From: Phytomonospora endophytica
GTDB lineage: Bacteria; Actinomycetota; Actinomycetes; Mycobacteriales; Micromonosporaceae
Length of the DNA stretch: 64,000 nucleotides
Assembly (NCBI RefSeq): GCF_014202425.1
Contig: NZ_JACHGT010000013.1
Location: 186,001-250,000, forward strand
Direction: 5' to 3'
Shown here piece after piece: positions 33,158 through 41,282 of this stretch; positions within the stretch are counted from its first letter, which is position 1; every line of letters starts with the position of its first letter. Made by a program: the position numbers and the translations under genes. Under the pieces are notes generated by a model. It was not told the DNA's origin and ran no database searches. It worked only from the letters and a program-made list of their open reading frames with translations.

Positions 33158-33475
33158 CTACGGGGTCCTCAGCGTGGTCAGGGCGCGCAGGTTCGCGTCG
33201 ATGTTCTGCTTCTGGACGCGCTCGTTCTCGCGGTGGTTGTCGGCCGCCCGCGTGATGTTGTCACCGGTCTCGGTGGAGTCCGAGGCCAGCCGGGACGCGG
33301 CCCGGTGCAGCTTCTCCACAGTGGACTTCAGCGCCTGCATGGTGCCGAAGCCGTCATTGCCCTGCGACCCGAAGTCGAGCGCGGCCTTCTCGCGGTCTAA
33401 ATAGGCCTGCGCGTCGTGTCCGATGGTCCGGATCTTCGCGCTGGCCCGCCGCATCTTCGATTCGTCTACTTCCAT
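33158..33475 (-). CDS. WXG100-like helical protein, partner of the DUF1023 hydrolase
   Basis: A 105-residue protein (MEVDESKMRRASAKIRTIG...) made of two long helices without the W-x-G turn; the centre reads DFGSQGNDGFGTM. The start at ATG 33475 is fixed by GGAGG five bases upstream. Size, helical content and position directly before the hydrolase fit the ESX toxin/effector partner type. Confidence 0.78.
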   Translation of the reverse strand: MEVDESKMRRASAKIRTIGHDAQAYLDREKAALDFGSQGNDGFGTMQALKSTVEKLHRAASRLASDSTETGDNITRAADNHRENERVQKQNIDANLRALTTLRTP

Positions 33476-33556
33476 GTCGCCTCCTTCCCTTGGCTCAAAA
33501 CGACATGGGCTCACTCTAGAGGGAACGCGTCGACGAGGAAAGCACGGTACGTCTAC

Positions 33557-34837
33557 TTAGGACACCGTGTGTTCGTTCGACTTCGCAGCGTGTGCGGCCT
33601 CTTCGGCTCGTTTGCGCTCGATGCCGTCGCGGCCGTCGTACTTCAGGAAGGGCCGCAGCCAGACCGCGAGCGCGGCCGTGCCGACGAGCGACATGACGCC
33701 GCCGAAGACGACCGATCCGCTGATGCCGAAGGCCTTCGCGGCGATGCCGGACTCCAGGTTCCCGAGGGTCGGGCCGGAGAGGTACGACAGCTGCTCGATG
33801 CCGGCGAGGCGGCCGCGGAAGTGGTCGGGGATCGTCTGGTTCCAGATGATCCCGCGGAAGAGGCCGCTGATCATGTCACCGAAACCGGCCAGCGCCAGGA
33901 AGAGCAGGGCCATCCACAGAGTCGGTGACAGCCCGAAGCCGAGCACGCCGAGGCCCCACACACCGGCGGCCAGCAGGACCATGAGCCCGTGCCGGTGGAC
34001 GCGCGCCGACCAGCCCGACGTCATCGACGCCAGCAGGGCGCCGGCGGCGGGCGCGGCGTGGAGGAGCCCGAGGACTTGCGGGCCGCCGAATTTGAGCGCC
34101 AGGAAGGGATACAGCGCCATCGGCATGCCGAAGAACATGGCGTTCATGTCGACGAGGTAGGTGCCGAGCAGTTCGGGCCGCTTGCGTGCGTACTTGAGCC
34201 CGTCGACGACGGAGCGAACGCTGGGCCGGTCGGCCCCGGGCGGCGGCGGTACGGCCCGGATGAGCGAGAGGCACAGCAGCGACACGAGGAACGTGGCGAG
34301 GTCGATGGCGTAGACCCACGCGAGGGGGAAGTTCGCCAGGAGCAGCCCCGCGAGCGCGGGCCCGCCGATGGAGGAGATGTTGTGGTACGTCGACTGCAGG
34401 CCCGAGACGGCCGGAATCTCCTCGGGCGTCACGAGTCGTGGGATGAGGGCTTCCCGCGAGGGCCGCGCCAGGCCGGACAGCCCGGAGGTGAGGGCGGCGA
34501 TGACGTAGAGGGCCCACAGCTGGGGAGTGCCGCCGAGGGAGTTGAGCAGGAGCAGTGCGGTGAGCGCGGTGAGGGCGACTTCGCACCAGAGGACGAGCTT
34601 GCGCCGGTCGACGTAGTCGGCAAGCGCACCGCCGATGAAGGACGTGATCAGCAGCGGCAGGAGTTCGCAGAGTCCGAGCAACCCGACGAGGAACGGCGAC
34701 TCGGTGAGGACGGCGACCTGGAAGGGGATGACGACAAAGGAGATGACGGAGCCGAAGGACGAGACGGCGGACCCGGTGTAGTAGATCCGGAAGTCACGGT
34801 TGCGCAGGGGACGGACGTCAAGGGCGAGTAGCGGCAC
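33557..34837 (-). CDS. MFS transporter
   Basis: A 426-residue transporter with about twelve transmembrane segments. FRIYYTGSAVSSFGSVISF at the N-terminus and GGALADYVDRRKLVLW (loop 2-3 motif) identify an MFS_3-type exporter. GTG 34837 is chosen because GGAGA lies eight bases upstream and the resulting N-terminus matches MFS relatives; the frame is open further upstream. The C-terminus is charged (KYDGRDGIERKRAEEAAHA) and cytosolic. It lies downstream of the ESX hydrolase pair; no functional link is evident. Confidence 0.88.
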   Translation of the reverse strand: MPLLALDVRPLRNRDFRIYYTGSAVSSFGSVISFVVIPFQVAVLTESPFLVGLLGLCELLPLLITSFIGGALADYVDRRKLVLWCEVALTALTALLLLNSLGGTPQLWALYVIAALTSGLSGLARPSREALIPRLVTPEEIPAVSGLQSTYHNISSIGGPALAGLLLANFPLAWVYAIDLATFLVSLLCLSLIRAVPPPPGADRPSVRSVVDGLKYARKRPELLGTYLVDMNAMFFGMPMALYPFLALKFGGPQVLGLLHAAPAAGALLASMTSGWSARVHRHGLMVLLAAGVWGLGVLGFGLSPTLWMALLFLALAGFGDMISGLFRGIIWNQTIPDHFRGRLAGIEQLSYLSGPTLGNLESGIAAKAFGISGSVVFGGVMSLVGTAALAVWLRPFLKYDGRDGIERKRAEEAAHAAKSNEHTVS

Positions 34838-34967
34838 GCGAAGAGTCTCCGGCAAGACAAAGGAGTTGGCGAGGGGTTTTGATCTCCCGTAGCGAGTCCC
34901 TGGTGCGGTCTGGCCGAAGCCCTGGCGGGGGCGAAGCCCCCGGCCGGATCCGACCCGGACACAGGAA

Positions 34968-34995
34968 AGCCCCGACCGCCGGCCGGGGCTCCCCA
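34968..34995 (-). terminator. terminator after the scramblase-like gene
   Basis: Inverted repeat AGCCCCG / CGGGGCT with a nine-base loop, downstream of the minus-strand gene ending at 35012. A short T-run follows on the minus strand (TTTCC). Confidence 0.55.
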
Positions 34996-35011
34996 ACGTC
35001 CAAGTCCCGCG

Positions 35012-35842
35012 CTAGCCCCCCAGCCCGCGCGAGTCCTGCTTCAGTGCCGTGTCCACGGTCAGCGCGGACGCGACGACCATCGACAGCAGCGGATCCTGGA
35101 GCGGACGGTGCAGCTGTACGACGTAGTTGTCGGCGGTCGTGAAGGCCGTCTTGAGGATTCCCTCGAAGGTCTTCGTGATCCGCGCGACTTCGGCGCCGGT
35201 GTGGTCGAGGATGGCGAAGTTCCAGGCGCGCCAGTTCTCGGCCTGGATCTTGCCGATCTCCTGCCCGTTGACCAGGAAGGCGAAGCTGATCTTGCCGAAC
35301 ACGTTGTTCTGCTTGATCTCGCCGATCTCCTGGCCGTTGGCGCCCTGGACGATGACGCGCGACTTGAAGATCTTCGCGGGCCTGGTCAGGTACAGCAGCG
35401 GCCGTCCGTGATTGTCGGACACCTGCAGCTTGTGGGTGAAGAACTGGTCGTAGGAGCCCAGGAAGCGCACGATCTTCTTGAGCGCGCTCTGGCCGATCTG
35501 CTCGACCTTCGCGATCTGCTGGCCCTGCTGGTTGAAGACGGAGTACTCGGCGCTGATCTCGATCAGCTTCGTCTTCTGGTTCACCACCAGCACGGGCTCA
35601 CTGAAGATGGTGCCGCCGCCGGCCGCGATGGGGCCGACGCCGGCCTGTTGCTGCACCTGGCGCTGGATCTGCGACGCGTCGTGCCCGCCGGAGACGTCGA
35701 GTTCGGCGATCTTCTCCAGTGAGGAGCCTTGACGCTGCTCGGGCGGACGGGTGTTCTGGGTCCACTGGCCGCCGTCCCACCAACGCAGCTGGCCGCTGCC
35801 ACTGGGGTCGGGGTGCCAGCCTGGGGGGTTAGCTCCGCTCAT
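35012..35842 (-). CDS. phospholipid scramblase-related / LURP-one-like protein with DUF2510 head
   Basis: A 276-residue protein. Residues 6-30 (GWHPDPSGSGQLRWWDGGQW) form the DUF2510 motif common in actinobacterial membrane-linked proteins. Residues 75-265 are a tubby-C/LURP-one-like beta barrel (LVVNQKTKLIEISAEYSVFNQQGQQIA). Family role in bacteria is unclear; lipid or membrane binding is suspected. ATG 35842 lies 8 bases after TACACT and lacks a Shine-Dalgarno. It is monocistronic, between two minus-strand genes, with its own terminator. Confidence 0.85.
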   Translation of the reverse strand: MSGANPPGWHPDPSGSGQLRWWDGGQWTQNTRPPEQRQGSSLEKIAELDVSGGHDASQIQRQVQQQAGVGPIAAGGGTIFSEPVLVVNQKTKLIEISAEYSVFNQQGQQIAKVEQIGQSALKKIVRFLGSYDQFFTHKLQVSDNHGRPLLYLTRPAKIFKSRVIVQGANGQEIGEIKQNNVFGKISFAFLVNGQEIGKIQAENWRAWNFAILDHTGAEVARITKTFEGILKTAFTTADNYVVQLHRPLQDPLLSMVVASALTVDTALKQDSRGLGG

Positions 35843-35850
35843 AGCGCCAG

Positions 35851-35856
35851 AGTGTA
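35851..35856 (-). promoter_or_regulatory. leaderless-type -10 box of the scramblase-like gene
   Basis: TACACT on the minus strand, 8 bases before ATG 35842; it lies between that gene and the pyrophosphatase stop. Confidence 0.4.
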
Positions 35857-35865
35857 GTCAGCTCG

Positions 35866-36375
35866 TCAAACGGCCGGTTCGTCGTGGGACTCGCCGTGCT
35901 CCTTGAGCCGTGCCCAGGAGCGTTTGATCTCCGCTTCGGCCTCGGTGCGCCCGACCCAGGTGGCGCCTTCGACGCTTTTGCCCGGCTCCAGGTCCTTGTA
36001 GACGCGGAAGAAGTGCTCGATTTCGAGCCGGTCGAACTCCGGGACGTGATGAATGTCGCGGAGGTGCTCGGCGCGGGGATCGGCGGCGGGGACGCACAGG
36101 ACCTTGTCGTCCTGTCCCTTTTCGTCCGACATGCGGAACATGCCGATCGCGCGGGCGCGGATGAGGCAGCCGGGTACGGTCGGTTCGGGTACCAGCACCA
36201 GGGCGTCGAGCGGGTCTCCGTCGAGGCCGAGACTGTCCTCGATGAACCCGTAGTCGGCCGGGTACTGGGTGGCCGTGAAGAGGGTCCGGTCCAGTCGGAT
36301 TCGACCCGTTTCGTGGTCGATCTCGTACTTGTTCCGGCTTCCCTTGGGGATTTCAATGGTGACGTCGAAGTCCAC
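35866..36375 (-). CDS. ppa: inorganic pyrophosphatase
   Basis: A 169-residue family I soluble pyrophosphatase. The signature [11 protein letters not shown] (Asp52, Asp54, Asp57) binds the catalytic Mg ions, and [12 protein letters not shown] plus [12 protein letters not shown] are active-site blocks. It hydrolyses PPi to drive biosynthesis in the cytosol. Length equals the usual prokaryotic enzyme. ATG 36375 has AGGAG upstream. It is divergent from the dacB gene, the usual actinobacterial arrangement. Confidence 0.97.
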   Translation of the reverse strand: MDFDVTIEIPKGSRNKYEIDHETGRIRLDRTLFTATQYPADYGFIEDSLGLDGDPLDALVLVPEPTVPGCLIRARAIGMFRMSDEKGQDDKVLCVPAADPRAEHLRDIHHVPEFDRLEIEHFFRVYKDLEPGKSVEGATWVGRTEAEAEIKRSWARLKEHGESHDEPAV

Positions 36376-36471
36376 GGCGTCTCCTTGCGCACGTCGTCGG
36401 GCATATGAATACAGGCAGTAGCCTTGCTAAGTCTTGCTCAGCCTGTTTCACATCGTCGAGGAGACCCCCGG

Positions 36472-37845
36472 GTGACGAGCGCAATCCCACACAACCGTCG
36501 TCTGCTGCCCGTCCTCGGCGTAGTCTTGACGCTCGTCCTCAGTGGATGCACCGAGAGTAGCCAGGACGGGACGCTGGTCTTCGAGGCGGAGCCGTCGGTG
36601 ACCGCTCCGGTCCTGCCGGGCCCGTCGGGCGCCGAGGCGCCGACACCCGAAGGGGTGGCCGCCGCACTCGAACCTCTCCTCTCCGACGAGGGCCTGCGCG
36701 GCACGCTCGGCGTCGCCGTCCATGACGCCGCGACGGGCGAACTCCTCTTCGGCCAGAACAACACCACGACACTCACGCCCGGCTCGACCAACAAGGTCGC
36801 GGTCGCCGCGGCGGTCCTGGCGACGCGCGGACCCGACTACCGCATCCCGACGCGGGTGGTCGCCGGTTCGCAGCCCGGCCAGGTCGTCATCATCGGCGCG
36901 GGGGATCCGACCCTCTCCATCGACGGCGAGGGCTACTACCCGGGCGCGGCGAGTCTCGCCGATCTGGCCGAGCAGGTAAAGAAGGCCCTCGGCGACCAGC
37001 CCGTCACCTCCGTGGTCCTCGACGGCGGCGCCTTCACCGGGCCGGGCCTCGCGCCCGGCGTCGACATGGCCGACATCGCCGCCGGCTGGGGCGCCAACAC
37101 CACCGCCCTCATGACCGACGGCGGCCGCATCGACCCCTCCGGCAGCGGCACCGGCGGTCAGCGCCACGACACCGCGACCCCGCGCTACAAGGATCCCGGC
37201 CACGCCGCCGCCGAGAAGTTCGCCGAACTCCTCGGCGCCCCCACCTTCATCGAGACCGGCATCGCCGACCCGGGCGCCACCGAACTCGGCGTCGTGCACT
37301 CCCCGCCGATGCGCCGCCTCGTCGAGGAAACCGTCCTTTCCAGCGACAACGTCGTGTCCGACATGCTCATCCGGCAGGTCGCGCTGGCCCGCGGACTGCC
37401 CGGCTCCTTCGAGGACGGCACCGTCGCCGTCGCCGCCGTCTTCAACGACCTCGGCATCCCCGGCGAACAGATCGCCATGGTCGACGGCAGCGGCCTGTCC
37501 TACGACAACCGCATCTCCGCCGGAGTCCTGTCCAGCCTGTTCGCGAAGGCCGCCGGACCCGACCACCCCGAACTGCGGCCGCTGTTCGCCGCGCTGCCCG
37601 TCGCCGGGTACACCGGCACCCTCGACAGCCGTTACGGCCACGAGCAGACCGCGGCCGGAGCCGGCGTCGTCCGAGCCAAGACCGGCACCCTGAGCAAGGT
37701 CACCGCCCTGGCCGGGTCGGTCATGTCCGCCGACGGCCGCGAACTCACCTTCGCGCTGCTCCTCAACGACCGCGGCAACGCCTTCGAAGCCGCTCACGGC
37801 CTCGACCGGCTCGCCGCCGCCCTCGCCACGTGCGGATGCCGGTGA
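36472..37845 (+). CDS. dacB: D-alanyl-D-alanine carboxypeptidase/endopeptidase (PBP4, S13), lipoprotein
   Basis: A 457-residue penicillin-binding protein of the S13 class. SxxK is STNK at 105-108, SxN is SDN at 291-293 and KTG is at 403-405 (RAKTGTLSKV), in the correct order. The N-terminus shows a lipobox (LTLVLSGC, Cys26), so the enzyme is probably lipid-anchored on the outer membrane face, where it trims peptidoglycan stem peptides. GTG 36472 follows GAGGAG. It overlaps the downstream phosphoribosyltransferase gene by up to ten bases, indicating translational coupling, and begins the conserved block leading to tilS and ftsH. Confidence 0.94.
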   Translation: MTSAIPHNRRLLPVLGVVLTLVLSGCTESSQDGTLVFEAEPSVTAPVLPGPSGAEAPTPEGVAAALEPLLSDEGLRGTLGVAVHDAATGELLFGQNNTTTLTPGSTNKVAVAAAVLATRGPDYRIPTRVVAGSQPGQVVIIGAGDPTLSIDGEGYYPGAASLADLAEQVKKALGDQPVTSVVLDGGAFTGPGLAPGVDMADIAAGWGANTTALMTDGGRIDPSGSGTGGQRHDTATPRYKDPGHAAAEKFAELLGAPTFIETGIADPGATELGVVHSPPMRRLVEETVLSSDNVVSDMLIRQVALARGLPGSFEDGTVAVAAVFNDLGIPGEQIAMVDGSGLSYDNRISAGVLSSLFAKAAGPDHPELRPLFAALPVAGYTGTLDSRYGHEQTAAGAGVVRAKTGTLSKVTALAGSVMSADGRELTFALLLNDRGNAFEAAHGLDRLAAALATCGCR

Positions 37846-38315
37846 CGAGCGTCGACCGCGCCCGCGAACTCCTCAAGGCGCGCACCACCACCGCTTACGG
37901 CGACCGCCTCGCTACCCTCCACTGGTGGCGCGACGCCGAACTCCTCGCGCTCCTCGGCCCCGCCCTCGCCGCCCTCGAACCCGTCACACCAGACGGGCCG
38001 ACCGTCATCGCCGGCGCCCAGTCCTCCGGCTACCTCCTCGGGCCCCTCGTCGCGATCGAACTCGGGCTCGGCTTCGTCGGCGTCCAGAAACGCCCCGAAC
38101 CCGACGGGACCATCACCCTCGCCATCGCCGACGGCGTCCTCGCCCCCGGCGAACGCGTCCTGCTCGTCGACGACCTCGTCGACACCGGCGCACAGGCCCG
38201 AGCCGTCCGCGGGCTGCTCCGCCGCCACGGCGCCACATGGCTCGGCGTGCGGGCCCTCATGACACTCTGCGAGCCCGAGGTCGCGCAGGATCTGGGCGTC
38301 GTCGCACTGATCTGA
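37836..38315 (+). CDS. phosphoribosyltransferase family protein (OPRT-like)
   Basis: A 159-residue PRTase. The PRPP-binding loop is VLLVDDLVDTGAQA at about 108-121, with the two acidic residues and TG of type I PRTases. VIAGAQSSGYLLGPLVAIEL resembles orotate phosphoribosyltransferase. The start is uncertain: ATG 37836 or GTG 37842, the latter overlapping the dacB stop as GTGA. At this length it lacks the usual full hood region of PyrE, so the substrate is uncertain. It lies 84 bases before the metalloprotease gene. Confidence 0.82.
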   Translation: MPVTSVDRARELLKARTTTAYGDRLATLHWWRDAELLALLGPALAALEPVTPDGPTVIAGAQSSGYLLGPLVAIELGLGFVGVQKRPEPDGTITLAIADGVLAPGERVLLVDDLVDTGAQARAVRGLLRRHGATWLGVRALMTLCEPEVAQDLGVVALI

Positions 38316-38386
38316 ACCATCCGGAGACGAAAGGGGCACTTCGGACCTCCGCCACGTACCGCTCTTCCTTTGTGAGCCGGAATGCG

Positions 38387-38392
38387 TACCGT
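38387..38392 (+). promoter_or_regulatory. leaderless-type -10 box of the metalloprotease gene
   Basis: TACCGT ends 7 bases before ATG 38400. It supports that start over the in-frame codon at 38382, which would lie upstream of the expected transcription start. Confidence 0.5.
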
Positions 38393-38399
38393 GGGGTAC

Positions 38400-39437
38400 A
38401 TGACGCAGTTCGTGGACTGGGAGCTGGCCGCCCGAACCGCCCGCGCCCTCGGCAAGACAGGCCCCGCCGTGACCTTCGAAGAGGCGGCCTCCGTCGTCTC
38501 CGACCTCCGCCGCCTCGCCGACGAGGCGGCCGGGCACGTCGCCGCCTTCACCGGCATGGAAGCACGCCCGAGCCCCGTGCGAGTCGTCGACCGCCCCGAT
38601 TGGGCACAGGCCAACATCGACGGCCTCCAGCGCGTGCTCAGCCCCCTCGCCGACAAACTGACCGGCAACGGCGACCCCGGCCCCCTCGGCCGCGTCATCG
38701 GCACCCGCGTCACCGCCGTCCAGGCCGGCACCGTGCTCGCCTACCTGTCGGGCAAGGTCCTCGGCCAGTACGAGATCTTCGGCGCGGACTCCGGGCAACT
38801 CCTGCTCATCGCCCCCAACATCCTCGACACCGAACGCCGCCTCGGCGCCGACCCCCACGACTTCCGCCTGTGGGTATGCCTCCACGAGGTCACCCACCGC
38901 ACCCAGTTCACCGCCGTCCCCTGGCTCCGCGAGCACTTCATGGGCGAGATCAACGCCTTCGCCGCCGCCGGCGACGCACAGGACGAGGCCTGGGCCGAAC
39001 GCGCCCGCCGCGCCATGTCCACCATCGCCGACGCCGCCCGCGACCCCGACGGCCGCACCAGCGTCATCGACGCCGTCACCACCGACGCCCAGCGCGAGGT
39101 CATCGGCCGCATCACCGCCCTCATGACCCTCCTCGAAGGCCACGCCGAATACGTCATGGACGGCGTCGGACCCGAGGTCATCGGCAGCGTCGCCGAGATC
39201 CGCCAGCGCTTCAACAAACGCCGCGGCGGCGGAAACCCCCTGGAGAAGGTCGTCCGCAAGATCCTCGGCGTCGACGTCAAACTCCGCCAGTATGCCGAAG
39301 GCCGCGCCTTCGTCGAAACCGCCGTCGAAGCCGTCGGCATGCCCACCTTCAACCGCGTCTGGACCTCCCCCGACACCCTCCCCACGCTCGACGAGCTCGC
39401 CGACCCCCACGCCTGGGTGCAGCGGGTCTGCGTTTGA
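38400..39437 (+). CDS. zinc-dependent metalloprotease, DUF2342 / F420-biosynthesis-associated family
   Basis: A 345-residue protein starting MTQFVDWELAARTA, as in the family. The zinc site is HEVTH at 162-166 in LWVCLHEVTHRTQF, with a downstream acidic motif in LLEGHAEYVMDG. The family is annotated as coenzyme F420 biosynthesis-associated, a label from phylogenetic profiling rather than shown chemistry. It is cytosolic, without signal peptide. Its TGA overlaps the tilS ATG by one base (TGATG), so the two are translationally coupled, a conserved actinobacterial pairing. Confidence 0.92.
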   Translation: MTQFVDWELAARTARALGKTGPAVTFEEAASVVSDLRRLADEAAGHVAAFTGMEARPSPVRVVDRPDWAQANIDGLQRVLSPLADKLTGNGDPGPLGRVIGTRVTAVQAGTVLAYLSGKVLGQYEIFGADSGQLLLIAPNILDTERRLGADPHDFRLWVCLHEVTHRTQFTAVPWLREHFMGEINAFAAAGDAQDEAWAERARRAMSTIADAARDPDGRTSVIDAVTTDAQREVIGRITALMTLLEGHAEYVMDGVGPEVIGSVAEIRQRFNKRRGGGNPLEKVVRKILGVDVKLRQYAEGRAFVETAVEAVGMPTFNRVWTSPDTLPTLDELADPHAWVQRVCV

Positions 39438-40423
39438 TGGCGCAACTCCCGCGCGCGGTCGCCCAGACCCGCCTCGCCGTCCGCCGCGCACTCGCCGACC
39501 TCTACCCCGGCGCCCTCGTCGTCGTCGCCTGCTCCGGCGGACCCGACTCGATGGCGCTGGCCGCCGCCACCGCATTCGTCGGACCCCGCGTCGGCCTGCG
39601 CGTCGGCTTCGCCACCGTCGACCACGGCCTCCAGGACGGCTCCGCCCAGCGCGCCGCCGCCTTCGCCGAATGGGCCCGCCACCAGGGCTTCGACCCCGTC
39701 GAGATCATCACCGTGGAAGTCGACCCACGCGACGGCGGACCCGAGAACGCCGCCCGCTCCGTCCGCTACGCCGCCCTCGACGACGCCCGCGAACGGCACA
39801 ACGCCGCCGCGATCCTCCTCGGCCACACCCGCGACGACCAGGCCGAGACCGTCCTGCTCGCCCTCGCCCGCGGCGCCGGGCCCCGCGGCCTCGCTGGCAT
39901 GCCCGACCGCAGGGGTTTCCTCCGCCGCCCCTACCTCGAACTCACGCGGGAAACCCTGGAAAAGGCCTGCGCCGAGCAGGAGCTCGACACCTGGGACGAC
40001 CCCCACAACACCGACCCCGCCTACAAGCGCTCACGCCTGCGTGCGCTCATGCCCGAACTCGCCGAGGTCCTCGGTGGGGGACTGCCGGGAAACCTCGCGC
40101 GCACCGCGCGGCTCGTCGCCGACGACAACCGCGTCCTCGACGGCCTCGCCGCCCGCGTCACCGCGCGCGCCGCCGGGCAGGACGCCAGCCTCGACCTGTC
40201 GGTGCTCACCGGGCAACCCCGCGCGCTGCGGACACGCGTGATCCACGCGTGGGCACGCCTGCTGGGGGTGCCGGGGTCGGCGCTGTCCTACGGACACGTG
40301 CGGGAGCTCGACCGGCTCATCACCGACTGGCACGGGCAGGGGCCCGTGCAGCTGCCGGGATATATAGAGGTGCGCAGGGACGGCGGGAAACTGCTCGGGG
40401 GTCCCCGGAGCCTCGACCTCTGA
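39437..40423 (+). CDS. tilS: tRNA(Ile)-lysidine synthase
   Basis: A 328-residue PP-loop enzyme with the ATP pyrophosphatase motif SGGPDS at residues 33-38 and the family blocks VDHGLQDGSAQRA and LGHTRDDQAETVLL. It converts cytidine 34 of the CAU-anticodon tRNA(Ile) to lysidine, changing its specificity to AUA; it is essential in most bacteria. It has the shorter actinobacterial C-terminus. It overlaps the upstream metalloprotease gene by one base. The downstream hpt gene is on the opposite strand and converges on it. Confidence 0.96.
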   Translation: MAQLPRAVAQTRLAVRRALADLYPGALVVVACSGGPDSMALAAATAFVGPRVGLRVGFATVDHGLQDGSAQRAAAFAEWARHQGFDPVEIITVEVDPRDGGPENAARSVRYAALDDARERHNAAAILLGHTRDDQAETVLLALARGAGPRGLAGMPDRRGFLRRPYLELTRETLEKACAEQELDTWDDPHNTDPAYKRSRLRALMPELAEVLGGGLPGNLARTARLVADDNRVLDGLAARVTARAAGQDASLDLSVLTGQPRALRTRVIHAWARLLGVPGSALSYGHVRELDRLITDWHGQGPVQLPGYIEVRRDGGKLLGGPRSLDL

Positions 40424-40484
40424 AACGCGAGAAAAGCGGCCCGGAACTGAGAACACTCTCAAGAATCGTGCCGATCTTGAAGGA

Positions 40485-41045
40485 CTAACCCCGCGAGTAG
40501 ACCTCGGGTTTCAGCACCCCGAGGAACGGGAGTTCCCGGTACTTCTCGGCATAGTCCATGCCATAACCCACCACGAACTCGTTGCCCAGGTCGAAGCCCA
40601 CGTACTTCACCGGCACCTCGACCTGCATGGACTCCGGCTTGCGGACCAGCGACACGACCTCAAGAGACGCCGGGCCCCGCCCGGACAGGTACCGCAGCAG
40701 CCAGGACAGGGTCAGACCGGAGTCGACGACGTCCTCCACCACGATCACGTGGCGGCCGGCGATGTCGCGGTCGAGGTCCTTGAGGATGCGGACCACGCCC
40801 GAGGAGGTGGCGCGCTGCCCGTAGGAGGACAGGGCCATGAACTCCAGCTCGACGGGCACCGAAAGCTGCCTGGCGAAGTCGGCCATGAACATGACCGCGC
40901 CCTTGAACACGCCCACGAGGAGGATTCCGTCCGCCCCGGCATAGTCTGCGGAGACCTGTTTGCCCAGTTCGGCGGTCTTGGTTGCGATGTCGTCGGCGCT
41001 GACGATGACCCGTTCGATGTCGTCGGCGTACCACTCGGCCGTCAT
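40485..41045 (-). CDS. hpt: hypoxanthine(-guanine) phosphoribosyltransferase
   Basis: A 186-residue purine salvage enzyme. The PRPP loop is IVVEDVVDSGLTL at 101-113, and the flexible-loop region MALSSYGQR is typical of bacterial HPRT. The C-terminal FDLGNEFVVGYGMDYAEKYREL is a conserved family block. ATG 41045 has no good Shine-Dalgarno; a CAGGCT hexamer 7 bases upstream could be a degenerate -10 box. Unusually it is on the minus strand, between tilS and ftsH, which both point right; in most actinobacteria the three are co-directional. Confidence 0.96.
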   Translation of the reverse strand: MTAEWYADDIERVIVSADDIATKTAELGKQVSADYAGADGILLVGVFKGAVMFMADFARQLSVPVELEFMALSSYGQRATSSGVVRILKDLDRDIAGRHVIVVEDVVDSGLTLSWLLRYLSGRGPASLEVVSLVRKPESMQVEVPVKYVGFDLGNEFVVGYGMDYAEKYRELPFLGVLKPEVYSRG

Positions 41046-41282
41046 GGTCACCAGCCTGCCAGGCGCCGGCGCGATCCATACGGCGCACCCCGGGCATGCT
41101 TCGTCACATCGAACCCGAATAATGGTGTGTTGAGCACGAGGGTGTCGAACGCCGCAGGCGGTTGACGGTTGCAACGGTGTAACGTCGAATGGCCGGACAC
41201 CCGGTGCGATCGGCCGTTCGGCCGAGCGAGGATGAGTCAACCTTTTCTCACGGGAGGGGTCGGGCAAGGCGCCCGCAGCAGT
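41046..41282. promoter_or_regulatory. hpt/ftsH divergent intergenic region
   Basis: Contains a TTGACG at 41162-41167, an eight-base palindrome GTTGCAAC just after it, and TAACGT. Spacing (12 bases) is too short for a standard promoter, so the ftsH promoter remains unresolved. The ftsH frame is open back to 41169 with further starts (41232). Confidence 0.3.

Noticed and set aside
30504-33404. 966-codon plus-strand frame
   Set aside because: Antisense to mycP, the DUF1023 hydrolase and the WXG-like gene, which all have clear domain motifs.
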